Source: Thermoplasmata archaeon
Lineage (GTDB): Archaea > Thermoplasmatota > Penumbrarchaeia > Penumbrarchaeales > EX4484-36
NCBI GenBank assembly: GCA_021160765.1
Contig: JAGHBW010000017.1
Location: forward strand, 1-8,823
DNA length: 8,823 nt
Direction of reading: 5' to 3'
The notes beneath the pieces were generated by a model. The model was given only the letters and a program-made list of their open reading frames with translations. It made no database searches and was not told the origin of the DNA. Both the position numbers and the translations under genes were made by a program. The number at the start of each line of letters is the position of its first letter. Position 1 is the stretch's first letter. Below, in pieces: positions 1 through 7,252 of the stretch.

Positions 1-2200
1 CCTTCCCACCACCCACCTCCTTTATAACGTCCCTCTCTATCACTTTAGTCTCCCCCTCCCCGCCTTTCTTCATATAGATAAGAACCTCCAATACAATTAC
101 CACCAGGAGGAGGATGATCAGTATCAGGTTATACAGCTTTATGGTGCTGTCGTTCTCTTTCAAATCCTTCTTAGACTCCACCACTCTTTTATCCACATTC
201 TCAATGTCGCCGATTATTCTGTCAAGTTTCTGCAACGCCACAAGAGTTGCATCAATATCGTCAAGATGGCTTTGTACAGAGCTGTTCACCTCATCAAGTT
301 TGTTTATCAAACTCTGAAGCATCTCTGCGTGCCTTCTTCCCTCACTCGTGTTGAACCCATCCAGGTACACCATTATCTCCGTAAGCCTCATTCTCAATTC
401 GTTCATGGATTGGGTGTTGAGATTTCTCATAAGTTCGTTGCTGGCCTCTATTGCATTCAGGATCTCTTCTCTCCCCTCTGTGTTGTTCTGCCACAAGTCA
501 TGAAGGTATCCCATTATCGCCGTTAGATTCTCCAAAGTCACCTCACGGAATTCCTCCATCTCATCTTCAATCTCAGAGAGATGATAGTGGAGCGTTGCGT
601 TGACAATCCCAAGATATATGGTCAATTGATCCATTCTCAGCGCTATGTACTCTCTCATCGCCGTGAAGTTGTCCTCCATGTTCCCTTCTAGTTCATTCAG
701 TCTTGTCTGGATGGTGTTCAGCACATATGATAGGGTCTGGTTAAAGCTGTCCCACATCTCTTCCGTCTTGTTAATCAGCTCCTCCCTCGTCAGATTGAGC
801 CTCCCGTCCAGATATGCCTGAAGCTCTTCAATTCTGAGCAGTAGTGTTGCTAGATCCCTTGCATGTGTGTCGTTTATTCCATTCCACATCTCCTCTATCT
901 TCTCTAATAGCGTCCTCAGATCCTCATCGTGTGTGTCGTTTATCCCACTCCACATCTCCTCTATCTTCCCTATTAAGGTTGCTAAATCAGCAGAGTGCGT
1001 TGCGTTTAACCCTGCCCACATTGTGTTCACTGCATTTATTATACTCTGAGTGTCAGATGCAGAGGTTGTGTTATAATCCGCCCACATGCTTTCTATCAGA
1101 GCTCTAAGTGAGCCATCCATTGAGTCTATCCTGTCCATAACGTCCTGAAGCTCTGCCAGTATTGTGGAGTTCATACCATCTATCTTACTTGTCAAGTTCC
1201 CCTCCACCGTTTCAAGTCTGGATGTCAGATTAGCTTCCAGCCTTGATAACCTGTGGAAAAGCTCATCAAACAGCGCTACAGCAGATGTGTTAAAGTAGCT
1301 GTAGTCGTTCTGCAGATCTTTTACTCTGTCAAGCACATCTTCAAGAGTCATATTGAGGTTGTCTATCTTCTGCTCAATTGTGTCCACTGTTGCCTCTATA
1401 TCATTTATGTCAAGAAGTGGCCAGGCGTCGCTTGAATCAGGAATCCCATCGTTGTCGTCATCCGTATCTGCGTTGTCCCCTATACCATCACCATCGTAGT
1501 CAGCCCACTCTGCGGAATTGTATGGGAAGGCGTCTCTTAAATCCTCAACCCCATCGTTATCATCATCTCTATCAAAGCTGTCTCCTATCCCATCGCCGTC
1601 ATAGTCATAATCCGCCACCATTCCAACAGGCTCAGGGCTGGTGGAGTAGTTGGGAACCTCATCGTAGGCAGCCACTTGATAGAAATACATTCTCCCAACA
1701 GAAACGTTGTTGTCCACGTATGAAGTTGTTGCGCTGCTAACCCTTGCTATTTCATTATAATTCCCAGAACCACCTTCTCCTGTTCTGTATATAACATAAC
1801 CCTGCACATCGCTTGAATTTGAGGGGGTCCACGTTAAGCGTATGTATCCACTGGTGGTTGGGGAGGCCTTAAGGTTTCCTGGTGGGTTGGGTGGTTTTGT
1901 ATCCACAGTAACAACACTGAAAACTGTCGTGTAATCAGAATAGTTGGGAACCTCATCGTAGGCCCTTATTTTGAAGTAATAAGTGACACCATCTGTCAAA
2001 CCCCCCACCTGGAAGTAGTTCGCCATGTTGTTTACGGTTGCTTTAAGTGTCCAGGGGCCTGTTCTATTCATGGACATGTACAGCTGATAGCCCACAACGT
2101 CTATGCTGCTAGATGGGTAGAAATAGATGACCGCAACACCCTCCTCTCCATATGGAGAGGAATATCTCCAGTAGGATGGCGGATAAGGCCTGGAGGTTTC
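1..2200 (-). CDS. In-frame continuation of the surface protein after TAG: FnIII x2, TSP3 calcium repeats, glycosylated coiled-coil stalk, TM anchor (partial)
   Basis: This frame is open for 733 codons and runs off the left edge. It is the same frame as the FG-GAP gene and follows its TAG directly. From the codon after TAG: residues 5-100 and 103-194 are fibronectin type III domains, both ending in YDEVPNYS. Residues 197-261 are two thrombospondin-3-like calcium repeats (DGDGIGD, DDDNDG). Residues about 265-687 form a long coiled coil with 19 N-X-S/T sequons. Residues 689-710 are one transmembrane helix, followed by a charged tail (KKGGEGETK). It has no start of its own: the first ATG codons (2077, 2071) lie inside the first FnIII domain, and neither they nor the GTG at 2095 has a Shine-Dalgarno. 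I infer it is the stalk and anchor of the same protein. If UAG is a strict stop, this is an untranslated remnant. The domains are clear; expression is uncertain. Confidence 0.72.
824..1087 (-). repeat. Four tandem 66-bp (22-residue) coiled-coil repeats
   Basis: Four units begin MWADYNTT, MWAGLNAT, MWSGINDT and MWNGINDT at exact 66-base spacing. The middle of each unit reads like DLATLLxKIEE. The last two units are nearly identical in DNA (around 865-906 and 931-972). A further MWDSFNQT lies in the same register two units on. Twenty-two residues equal two hendecads, which fits a straight or slightly right-handed coiled coil, with one sequon per unit. Confidence 0.8.
1418..1612 (-). repeat. Two thrombospondin-3-like calcium-binding repeats
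   Basis: Two aspartate-rich units, DYDGDGIGDSFDRDDDNDG and DYDGDGIGDNADTDDDNDG, each end in a DAFP or DAWP motif and sit 33-36 residues apart. They link the FnIII domains to the coiled coil. In this family such repeats form calcium-stiffened linkers in secreted proteins. Confidence 0.85.
2142..2161 (-). repeat. Perfect 20-bp palindrome 40 nt after the TAG (possible RNA hairpin)
   Basis: TCCTCTCCATATGGAGAGGA is its own reverse complement. In RNA it could form an 8-bp stem with an AUAU loop. It lies inside the coding frame (encoding SSPYGEE), 39 bases beyond the TAG. No U-run follows, so it does not look like an intrinsic terminator. A role in stop-codon decoding is only a suggestion. Confidence 0.6.
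2166..2195 (-). repeat. Inverted repeat directly after the TAG
   Basis: CTCCAG (2195-2190) and CTGGAG (2171-2166) can pair as a 6-bp stem around an 18-nt loop, starting five bases after the TAG. Outer bases GGAA (2201-2198) and TTCC (2162-2159) could extend it, but this competes with the neighbouring palindrome. A six-base pair at this distance can arise by chance. Confidence 0.4.
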
Positions 2201-2203
2201 CTA
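2201..2203 (-). other. In-frame TAG codon between propeller and FnIII/stalk parts of one reading frame
   Basis: The codon reads TAG on the minus strand. Upstream codons end the last propeller blade (GIVYVWNG). Downstream codons enter, without a frame change, a linker (ETSRPYPP) and the first FnIII domain. It is the only stop in about 1600 codons of this frame. It may be a true stop, a nonsense mutation, a sequence error (one base from TGG, CAG, AAG, GAG or TAC), a leaky stop, or a pyrrolysine codon. The window alone cannot decide. Confidence 0.9.
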
Positions 2204-4804
2204 ACCGTTCCACACGTAGACAATACCCATGCTCAGGTTGTCATAGGGTGCACCTCCCACGATCTCATATAATCCGTCACCGTTGAAGTCATCTGATAAT
2301 GTAGAGTATCCCAGATCGTTATATGTAGCAGTTCTATACCTCCAAGAATAGTCCGGTAGTAATGGCTGACTTCCACTTCTTCCGCGATGAACGTAAATGG
2401 CACTCCTTGAATAAGTCGGTGCGTCATCCAAACAAGAACCAACCACTAGGTCTTCAAGGCCGTCTCCGTCAATGTCCCCCGCAGATATTGATTCCACCCC
2501 GTACTCCCTGCTGTCCCTGTTCAAAATATAGAAAGAATAGTAAAGCCCATATCTTGTTCCCCTGTACACGCTGATCCTTCCGTAAGTTGTGCCGCCTGAT
2601 GAGTATAATGGCGCTGCCACCGCCAATCCATCACTGCCATCCCCGTTGAAGTCTCCAAAGGTTATAGAATTCCCAAAAAGCTCGTTATTGTACGACCCAT
2701 GGAAAACATATCTTTGGTGGGGTGTGCCACCAGTGCTCCCAGAATAAACCCTTACGCCACCGCAATTCGTTTTCCCCCCATAATCTTCATATGGAATCCC
2801 TATGGCAAAATCGTCAATACCGTCCCCATACATATCACCCGTGGCAATAGAATATCCGAAACTTTGACTGCTCTGGTAACCGTAGTATGAATGGCTGTAG
2901 GAGGATGCCAACCCCCAGGGGGTGCCCCAGTACAGGTAAACTGCCCCAGCATCCGTATATGATATAGTGTCATACCATGGCGCACCCACAAGAAGGTCAT
3001 CATACCCATCCCCATTGTAGTCGCCCGACGAAAGTGTGTATCCAAAATTTGCATTCGCCTGGTCAGGGCCGGAAAAAGAGGCCCCGACGGTTGTTGCCAG
3101 TCCACTGGATGATCCGTAATAAATCAGAACTCTCCCTGCGTCAGTATTGGAGGTGTCATAGTAGGGTGCGCCAACAGCAAGATCGTCATATCCATCACCG
3201 TTGAAATCACCAGTTGCAAGTGAATAACCAAATTCGGCTCCCAACTGGTTTAGTGGCGATTGCGCCCAGACGGGTGAGGATGTGAGCCCCCCAGAGGATC
3301 CGTTGTACACAAGGACGCGCCCCATATCGTTATTAGCACCATCATAATAGGGTGCACCTATAGCTAAATCTTTATATCCATCACCGTCAAAATCTCCCGA
3401 TGCAAGTGAGTATCCAAACCTGGCACCGGTCTGGTGCGGTCCCGTTGATTTCCAGCTTATATTCGTGGAGACAAAGGTGCCGTAATAGAAGATAACCCTT
3501 CCATTGTTGGAGTTCCAACCAGTCTCAGTGATGACCACGTCATCTATACCATCTCCGGACACGTCCCTTCCATTTTTCAATAATGCCCACCCAAGATAAG
3601 TGTATGAACCGGTACCCAGCATCGTCCACTCTGGAGTGGTCTGAAGGTTTGTTCCGTTTGAAAGGTAGACATAAACCTTACCCTGATCCACATATGTGGC
3701 ATCATACTGTATTGATGATATTACAGCATCATCATAGCCATCTCCATTGAAATCCCCCATTCCAACAGTATATCCGAAATTAGCATAAGTCTGTGCCTCC
3801 CCCACCACGCTCCAGTCGGGTGTGGTGTACGATCCCTCACTTTTCCCACCAAAATAAAGCACCGCCCTGCCTCTACCAGTGTATCCACCAGAAGTGTGGA
3901 CGTTATTTCCGCACAACAGGTCATCCTTCCCATCTCCGTTTACATCTCCCATCACAATATCTCTTGAAGAACCCGTGTATAACCTCCAGCTTGGTGTGCT
4001 CTCAGGACCAGAAGAGTTACAGTTAAAGATATCCACATATGAACTGTTGGTTACCGCAAGCTCTGGATAGGAGTCGCCGTCATAATCGCCAACTGCTATC
4101 CCCTCTCCATAATAGGAATTTGACACCGATGGGGTGTATGTCCAGGAGGGTGTTGTTGATGGACCCGATGACGAACCGTAATATATATAGAGCTTCCCCT
4201 GATACGAAGAACCCCCGGGGTTATACCTGGGAGCGCTGACAATAACGTCGTCGTAGCCATCCATGTTAATGTCCTCTATCAACACCCTCTGGCCGAAGTA
4301 GGCATTAGCCACATCATCTCCAGTGGAGGACCACATCCAGGTGCTTGACGGGCCTATCGCAGAATAATAGTACAAATACACCCTTCCCGCATTCGTACTT
4401 GTAGTGGTATCATACATATACGCACCGCCTGCAATGTCAAGATATCCATCACCGTTTACATCCCCTACACTTATGGATATTCCAAAGCGCTCGTTGGTCT
4501 GTTGGTCGGGTGAGATGATCTTGGGGGCCAGGAGCAGATTGCTCAGTTCATAGATATATATAGCCCCAGTATTCGAAAACGTTCCATCATACTGGTATTC
4601 CGAAACAATAACCTCATCGTTTCCATCGTTGTCAATGTCAGCAAGAACGATATCTGTGCCCAGAAAGTCCCCACCGCTTCCCTGTATATCGTAAGATTGA
4701 CGGGGGGTTACGCCCTCTGCCTCCCTCTCCACAGGGGGAAACACAAAAAGAGCCATACTCACCATGAGCAGAACCATAACAAAGACTGCAAACTTTTCTC
4801 TCAT
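2201..4804 (-). CDS. Secreted FG-GAP/VCBS repeat protein, probable double seven-bladed beta-propeller (N-terminal part of a surface protein)
   Basis: The protein is 867 residues from ATG 4804. It starts with a signal peptide (MREK, then a hydrophobic stretch to about residue 22) and is exported. It then carries 14 repeats of about 60 residues, of the form FGYS..GDFNGDGYDDLAVGAPYYD..GRVYVYYG. Each has a DxDxDG-type calcium loop, as in integrin-alpha N-terminal propellers. Fourteen repeats fit two seven-bladed propellers; repeats 8-11 are the most regular. Such domains usually bind proteins or glycans at the cell surface; the ligand here is unknown. A GTG at 4813 is also in frame, but it lies inside the Shine-Dalgarno GAGGTGA, so ATG 4804 is preferred. 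The gene ends in TAG, yet the frame continues into FnIII and stalk domains (1-2200). It lies 191 bases downstream of acs with its own putative promoter, so it is probably not in an acs operon. Confidence 0.9.
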   Translation of the reverse strand: MREKFAVFVMVLLMVSMALFVFPPVEREAEGVTPRQSYDIQGSGGDFLGTDIVLADIDNDGNDEVIVSEYQYDGTFSNTGAIYIYELSNLLLAPKIISPDQQTNERFGISISVGDVNGDGYLDIAGGAYMYDTTTSTNAGRVYLYYYSAIGPSSTWMWSSTGDDVANAYFGQRVLIEDINMDGYDDVIVSAPRYNPGGSSYQGKLYIYYGSSSGPSTTPSWTYTPSVSNSYYGEGIAVGDYDGDSYPELAVTNSSYVDIFNCNSSGPESTPSWRLYTGSSRDIVMGDVNGDGKDDLLCGNNVHTSGGYTGRGRAVLYFGGKSEGSYTTPDWSVVGEAQTYANFGYTVGMGDFNGDGYDDAVISSIQYDATYVDQGKVYVYLSNGTNLQTTPEWTMLGTGSYTYLGWALLKNGRDVSGDGIDDVVITETGWNSNNGRVIFYYGTFVSTNISWKSTGPHQTGARFGYSLASGDFDGDGYKDLAIGAPYYDGANNDMGRVLVYNGSSGGLTSSPVWAQSPLNQLGAEFGYSLATGDFNGDGYDDLAVGAPYYDTSNTDAGRVLIYYGSSSGLATTVGASFSGPDQANANFGYTLSSGDYNGDGYDDLLVGAPWYDTISYTDAGAVYLYWGTPWGLASSYSHSYYGYQSSQSFGYSIATGDMYGDGIDDFAIGIPYEDYGGKTNCGGVRVYSGSTGGTPHQRYVFHGSYNNELFGNSITFGDFNGDGSDGLAVAAPLYSSGGTTYGRISVYRGTRYGLYYSFYILNRDSREYGVESISAGDIDGDGLEDLVVGSCLDDAPTYSRSAIYVHRGRSGSQPLLPDYSWRYRTATYNDLGYSTLSDDFNGDGLYEIVGGAPYDNLSMGIVYVWNG

Positions 4805-4809
4805 AATCT

Positions 4810-4816
4810 TCACCTC
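4810..4816 (-). promoter_or_regulatory. Ribosome binding site deciding the FG-GAP gene start
   Basis: GAGGTGA lies five bases before ATG 4804. The same heptamer precedes acs with a four-base spacer. It overlaps the in-frame GTG at 4813, which therefore cannot use it, so ATG 4804 is the better start. Confidence 0.75.
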
Positions 4817-4821
4817 ATCGT

Positions 4822-4837
4822 GTTTTTCCAGAAAAAC
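4822..4837. repeat. 16-bp dyad in the leader of the FG-GAP gene
   Basis: GTTTTTCCAGAAAAAC has perfect 7-bp arms around a CA centre. It lies just upstream of the ribosome binding site and downstream of the candidate TATA box, near the expected transcript start. It could be an operator or a weak leader hairpin. Confidence 0.4.
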
Positions 4838-4874
4838 TTGACATCTGTCGCAAAAAAGAGAAACAAAACGCTTC

Positions 4875-4888
4875 TATTTAAAAATATT
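4875..4888 (-). promoter_or_regulatory. Candidate TATA box of the FG-GAP gene
   Basis: The minus strand reads AATATTTTTAAATA here, about 70 bases before ATG 4804, which would give a leader of roughly 45 bases. A second AT-rich candidate (GATATATTTC, about 4904-4913) is possible. The 191-bp stretch between this gene and acs is otherwise AT-rich and non-coding. Confidence 0.4.
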
Positions 4889-4995
4889 GATAAAAAGAGG
4901 GCAGAAATATATCGGAGATAGCGTGAAAGTGTAAACTAATGCTTCAACAACGCTTATAGGGGAAATTAATATGGATGAGGGGAAGATTTCTCCCA

Positions 4996-6963
4996 TCATC
5001 CAAGCTTTTTACGTCCCTCAATAAGGCTATCCAATACCTTCGGGTCTGCCAGTGTAGAGGTATCCCCGAAGTCTGAGAAATCTCCTGCAGCGATCTTTCT
5101 TAAAATCCTCCTCATGATCTTGCCAGAGCGTGTCTTCGGCAGGTTCTCTGCAAAATGGATGTAATCAGGTGTTGCAATTGGACCTATCTCCTTCCTAACC
5201 CAGTTCCTCAACTCCTTCCTCAGCTCCTCGGAAGGTTCATATCCCACCTTAAGCAGTACATAAGCGTATATTCCCTGTCCCTTCAACTCATGGGGGAAAC
5301 CTACCACAGCAGCCTCAGCTACTGCCGGATGGGCAACCAGTGCGGACTCTATCTCCGCCGTTCCTAATCTGTGCCCGGAGACGTTTATGACGTCATCAAC
5401 CCTGCCTGTTATCCATATATAGCCATCCTCATCCTTTTTAGCGCCGTCACCGGTAAAGTAAACCCCGGGGAAGCGGGACCAATATGTCTCAATGTACCGC
5501 TTGTGATCCCCCCAGATAGTTCTCGCAATGGAGGGCCAGGGCCTCTTTATGATCAGATAGCCGGAAAGGCCCCTCTCCACCTCCTTTCCTTCTTCGGAGT
5601 ATATCGCTGGTTCTACACCGAAGAATGGAGCTACAGCGGAGCCGGGCTTCAGAGCGTGAACACCGGGCAGGGGGGTTATCAGTATTCCACCGGTCTCCGT
5701 CTGCCACCACGTGTCAACAATCGGACACCTTTCCTTTCCCACAACTTTATAGTACCATAGCCACGCCTCGGGGTTTATTGGCTCCCCGACGGAACCCAAC
5801 AGGCGAAGTGTGGAGAGATCGTGCTTCTTCACCCACTCGTCCCCCTCCCTCATAAGTGCTCTTATGGCAGTTGGGGCGGTGTAGAAAACGTTGACAGCGT
5901 AGCGGTCCACCACATCCCAGAATCTGTCGGGATGGGGGTAATTTGGCACACCCTCAAACATCAGCGAGGTCACCCCGTTAGAGAGCGGCCCATATACTAT
6001 GTAGGAGTGGCCAGTAATCCAACCGATGTCAGCAGTGCACCAAAAGGTGTCCTCATCTTTGAGATCAAAGACAAGTCGGGTGGTGAGATTGACGTACGTG
6101 AGGTAGCCGCCATGAGTGTGTAAAACGCCTTTAGGTTTGCCCGTTGAGCCAGAGGTATAGAGAATGAAGAGCGGATCTTCTGCGTCCATTTCCTCTGGCG
6201 GGCAGTAATCCTCTATCTCCTCGTCGTTCATGAGGTCATGCCACCAGAGGTCCCTCCCCTCCTTCATCTCCACGTCAAATCCAGCCCGCTTAACCACTAC
6301 AACCTTCTCCACCGTTGAGGTCCCCTCAAGGGCTTTGTCGGCCACGATCTTCATCGGAACCTCTTTCTTTCCTCTGTGGGTTCCATCACATGTTATGAGG
6401 ATTTTAGCACTGCAGTCATTGATCCTATCCCGAAGCGCCTCCGCAGAGAAACCACCAAAAACAACAGAATGTATGGCGCCTATTCTGGTAGCAGCCAGCA
6501 TGGCAATTGGAAGTTCTGGTATCATAGGAAGATAAAGTGCAATCCTGTCTCCCTTCTTTACACCGAGCTTTTTAAGTACGTTGGCAAAACGGTTTACCTC
6601 CCGATACAATTGCTGATAGGTGTAAACCCTCTCTTCACCGGGCTCGTTTCCAACCCAAATCAGAGCTGCCTTGTTCTTCCTCCATGTCTTTATGTGCCTA
6701 TCCAGACAATTATAAGATACGTTTAATTTTCCCCCAATGAACCACTTTATCTCAGCCTTCTCCTTGTCCCATTCAAAGACCTTCTCCCATTTCTTGAACC
6801 AGTGAAGGTTCTCCGCAGCCTCTGCCCAGAAACCCTCTGGGTCCTCAAGGGACCTTTTATACATGCTGCGATACTCCTCTTCTCCCTTTATGTGTGCTTT
6901 TTTCCTAAATTCCTCGGGGGGTGGAAAGACCAGAGCCTCCTGCTCACCGCTACTGTCCGTCAT
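4996..6963 (-). CDS. acs: Acetyl-CoA synthetase, AMP-forming
   Basis: This is a cytoplasmic enzyme of 655 residues, the normal length, that converts acetate, ATP and CoA to acetyl-CoA, AMP and PPi through acetyl-AMP. Motifs in order: an N-terminal Acs extension; the P-loop-like YTSGSTGKPKG at 269-279; DTWWQTETGG at 417-426, whose second tryptophan (W420) matches the residue that limits the acyl pocket to acetate; YFTGDGAKKDEDGY at 502-515; hinge and core GRVDD at 520-524; VSGHRLGTAEIE at 528-539; and KTRSGK with the catalytic lysine K615, the residue acetylated in bacterial Acs. ATG 6963 is preceded by GAGGTGA with a four-base spacer. The stop is TGA. It is transcribed divergently from the small gene at 7253, across a region rich in dyads. 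Propionate use cannot be excluded, but the pocket residues favour acetate. Confidence 0.97.
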   Translation of the reverse strand: MTDSSGEQEALVFPPPEEFRKKAHIKGEEEYRSMYKRSLEDPEGFWAEAAENLHWFKKWEKVFEWDKEKAEIKWFIGGKLNVSYNCLDRHIKTWRKNKAALIWVGNEPGEERVYTYQQLYREVNRFANVLKKLGVKKGDRIALYLPMIPELPIAMLAATRIGAIHSVVFGGFSAEALRDRINDCSAKILITCDGTHRGKKEVPMKIVADKALEGTSTVEKVVVVKRAGFDVEMKEGRDLWWHDLMNDEEIEDYCPPEEMDAEDPLFILYTSGSTGKPKGVLHTHGGYLTYVNLTTRLVFDLKDEDTFWCTADIGWITGHSYIVYGPLSNGVTSLMFEGVPNYPHPDRFWDVVDRYAVNVFYTAPTAIRALMREGDEWVKKHDLSTLRLLGSVGEPINPEAWLWYYKVVGKERCPIVDTWWQTETGGILITPLPGVHALKPGSAVAPFFGVEPAIYSEEGKEVERGLSGYLIIKRPWPSIARTIWGDHKRYIETYWSRFPGVYFTGDGAKKDEDGYIWITGRVDDVINVSGHRLGTAEIESALVAHPAVAEAAVVGFPHELKGQGIYAYVLLKVGYEPSEELRKELRNWVRKEIGPIATPDYIHFAENLPKTRSGKIMRRILRKIAAGDFSDFGDTSTLADPKVLDSLIEGRKKLG

Positions 6964-6967
6964 GTTT

Positions 6968-6974
6968 TCACCTC
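6968..6974 (-). promoter_or_regulatory. Ribosome binding site of acs
   Basis: GAGGTGA sits four bases before ATG 6963 and supports that start. Confidence 0.75.
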
Positions 6975-6980
6975 TTTAAC

Positions 6981-6996
6981 TTCAACAGTTGTTGAA
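6981..6996. promoter_or_regulatory. Dyad upstream of acs (candidate operator)
   Basis: TTCAACAGTTGTTGAA has 7-bp arms around GT. It contains the hexamer GTTGAA in both orientations, 18-33 bases ahead of the acs start. The same hexamer recurs at 7114-7119 and in the dyad at 7211-7231. Confidence 0.45.
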
Positions 6997-7027
6997 CTTT
7001 CAATTGCTCCCCATAATGGGGTGCTAA

Positions 7028-7048
7028 CTTCAGGACACCTGCCTGAAG
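7028..7048. promoter_or_regulatory. Inverted repeat in the acs/DUF6015-like intergenic region
   Basis: CTTCAGG and CCTGAAG form perfect 7-bp arms around a 7-base centre. A possible minus-strand TATA-like stretch (TTAAAT, about 7060) would place the acs transcript start near this dyad. That makes it either an operator or a leader hairpin. No acs TATA box can be assigned with confidence. Confidence 0.35.
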
Positions 7049-7190
7049 GCATGAAGAGGAATTTAACCCAATTACTTAAGATTTACCTTAACGCATCTGA
7101 AACTACGACAATAGTTGAAGTTTACTTCTGCTCATAATCCCCCTAGAAACATACATCGCTAATGACGATTCCAGCAAACAGCATGGGGAA

Positions 7191-7205
7191 GAAAGTTTAA
7201 TATAT
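7191..7205 (+). promoter_or_regulatory. BRE/TATA promoter of the small unknown gene
   Basis: GAAAGTTTAATATAT has a purine-rich BRE followed by a TATA box, about 50 bases before ATG 7253. The expected start of transcription, about 25 bases downstream, falls on the dyad at 7211-7231. Confidence 0.6.
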
Positions 7206-7210
7206 GACCT

Positions 7211-7231
7211 GTTGAAGAATCATTATTCAAC
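7211..7231. promoter_or_regulatory. Near-perfect 21-bp dyad over the expected transcription start (candidate operator)
   Basis: GTTGAA and TTCAAC flank AAT-C-ATT symmetry, with only one mismatched pair in 10-bp arms. Its place directly downstream of the TATA box is typical of sites where archaeal repressors block transcription. Confidence 0.5.
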
Positions 7232-7252
7232 CTCTTTTAAGGGGAGAGGCTG

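Noticed and set aside
824..1087. Tandem 66-bp repeats as a CRISPR-like or non-coding repeat array
   Set aside because: The repeats keep the reading frame, are degenerate at synonymous positions and encode a regular coiled coil, so they are protein repeats.
1418..1612. Aspartate-rich calcium repeats as a dockerin domain
   Set aside because: The unit length and the DGDGIGD...DDDNDG pattern fit thrombospondin-3-like repeats. No cellulosome-type context or paired dockerin helices are seen.
844..1740. Plus-strand open frames of 60-120 codons opposite the stalk and FnIII region
   Set aside because: They are antisense to a long, domain-rich minus-strand frame, have low-complexity or Ser/Leu/His-rich translations, and match no recognisable domain.
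2069..2095. Internal GTG/ATG codons as an independent start for the FnIII/stalk part
   Set aside because: They fall inside the first FnIII domain, would remove its first strands, and have no Shine-Dalgarno upstream.
4901..4915. AGAAATATATC as a rightward promoter (possible antisense RNA to acs)
   Set aside because: The motif is AT-rich and nearly symmetric, lies in an AT-rich spacer, and no plausible product or structure follows it.
4975..4995. GGGAGAAATCTTCCCC after the acs stop as a terminator hairpin
   Set aside because: The stem is imperfect, with a mismatch and a wobble pair, and it is not followed by a clear U-run.
5371..5855. Plus-strand open frames of 129 and 76 codons inside acs
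   Set aside because: They lie antisense to highly conserved acs motifs and lack ribosome binding sites and recognisable domains.
6802..7137. Plus-strand 111-codon frame running from inside acs into the intergenic region
   Set aside because: It starts within acs coding sequence and ends in the dyad-rich control region. It has no ribosome binding site and no recognisable domain.
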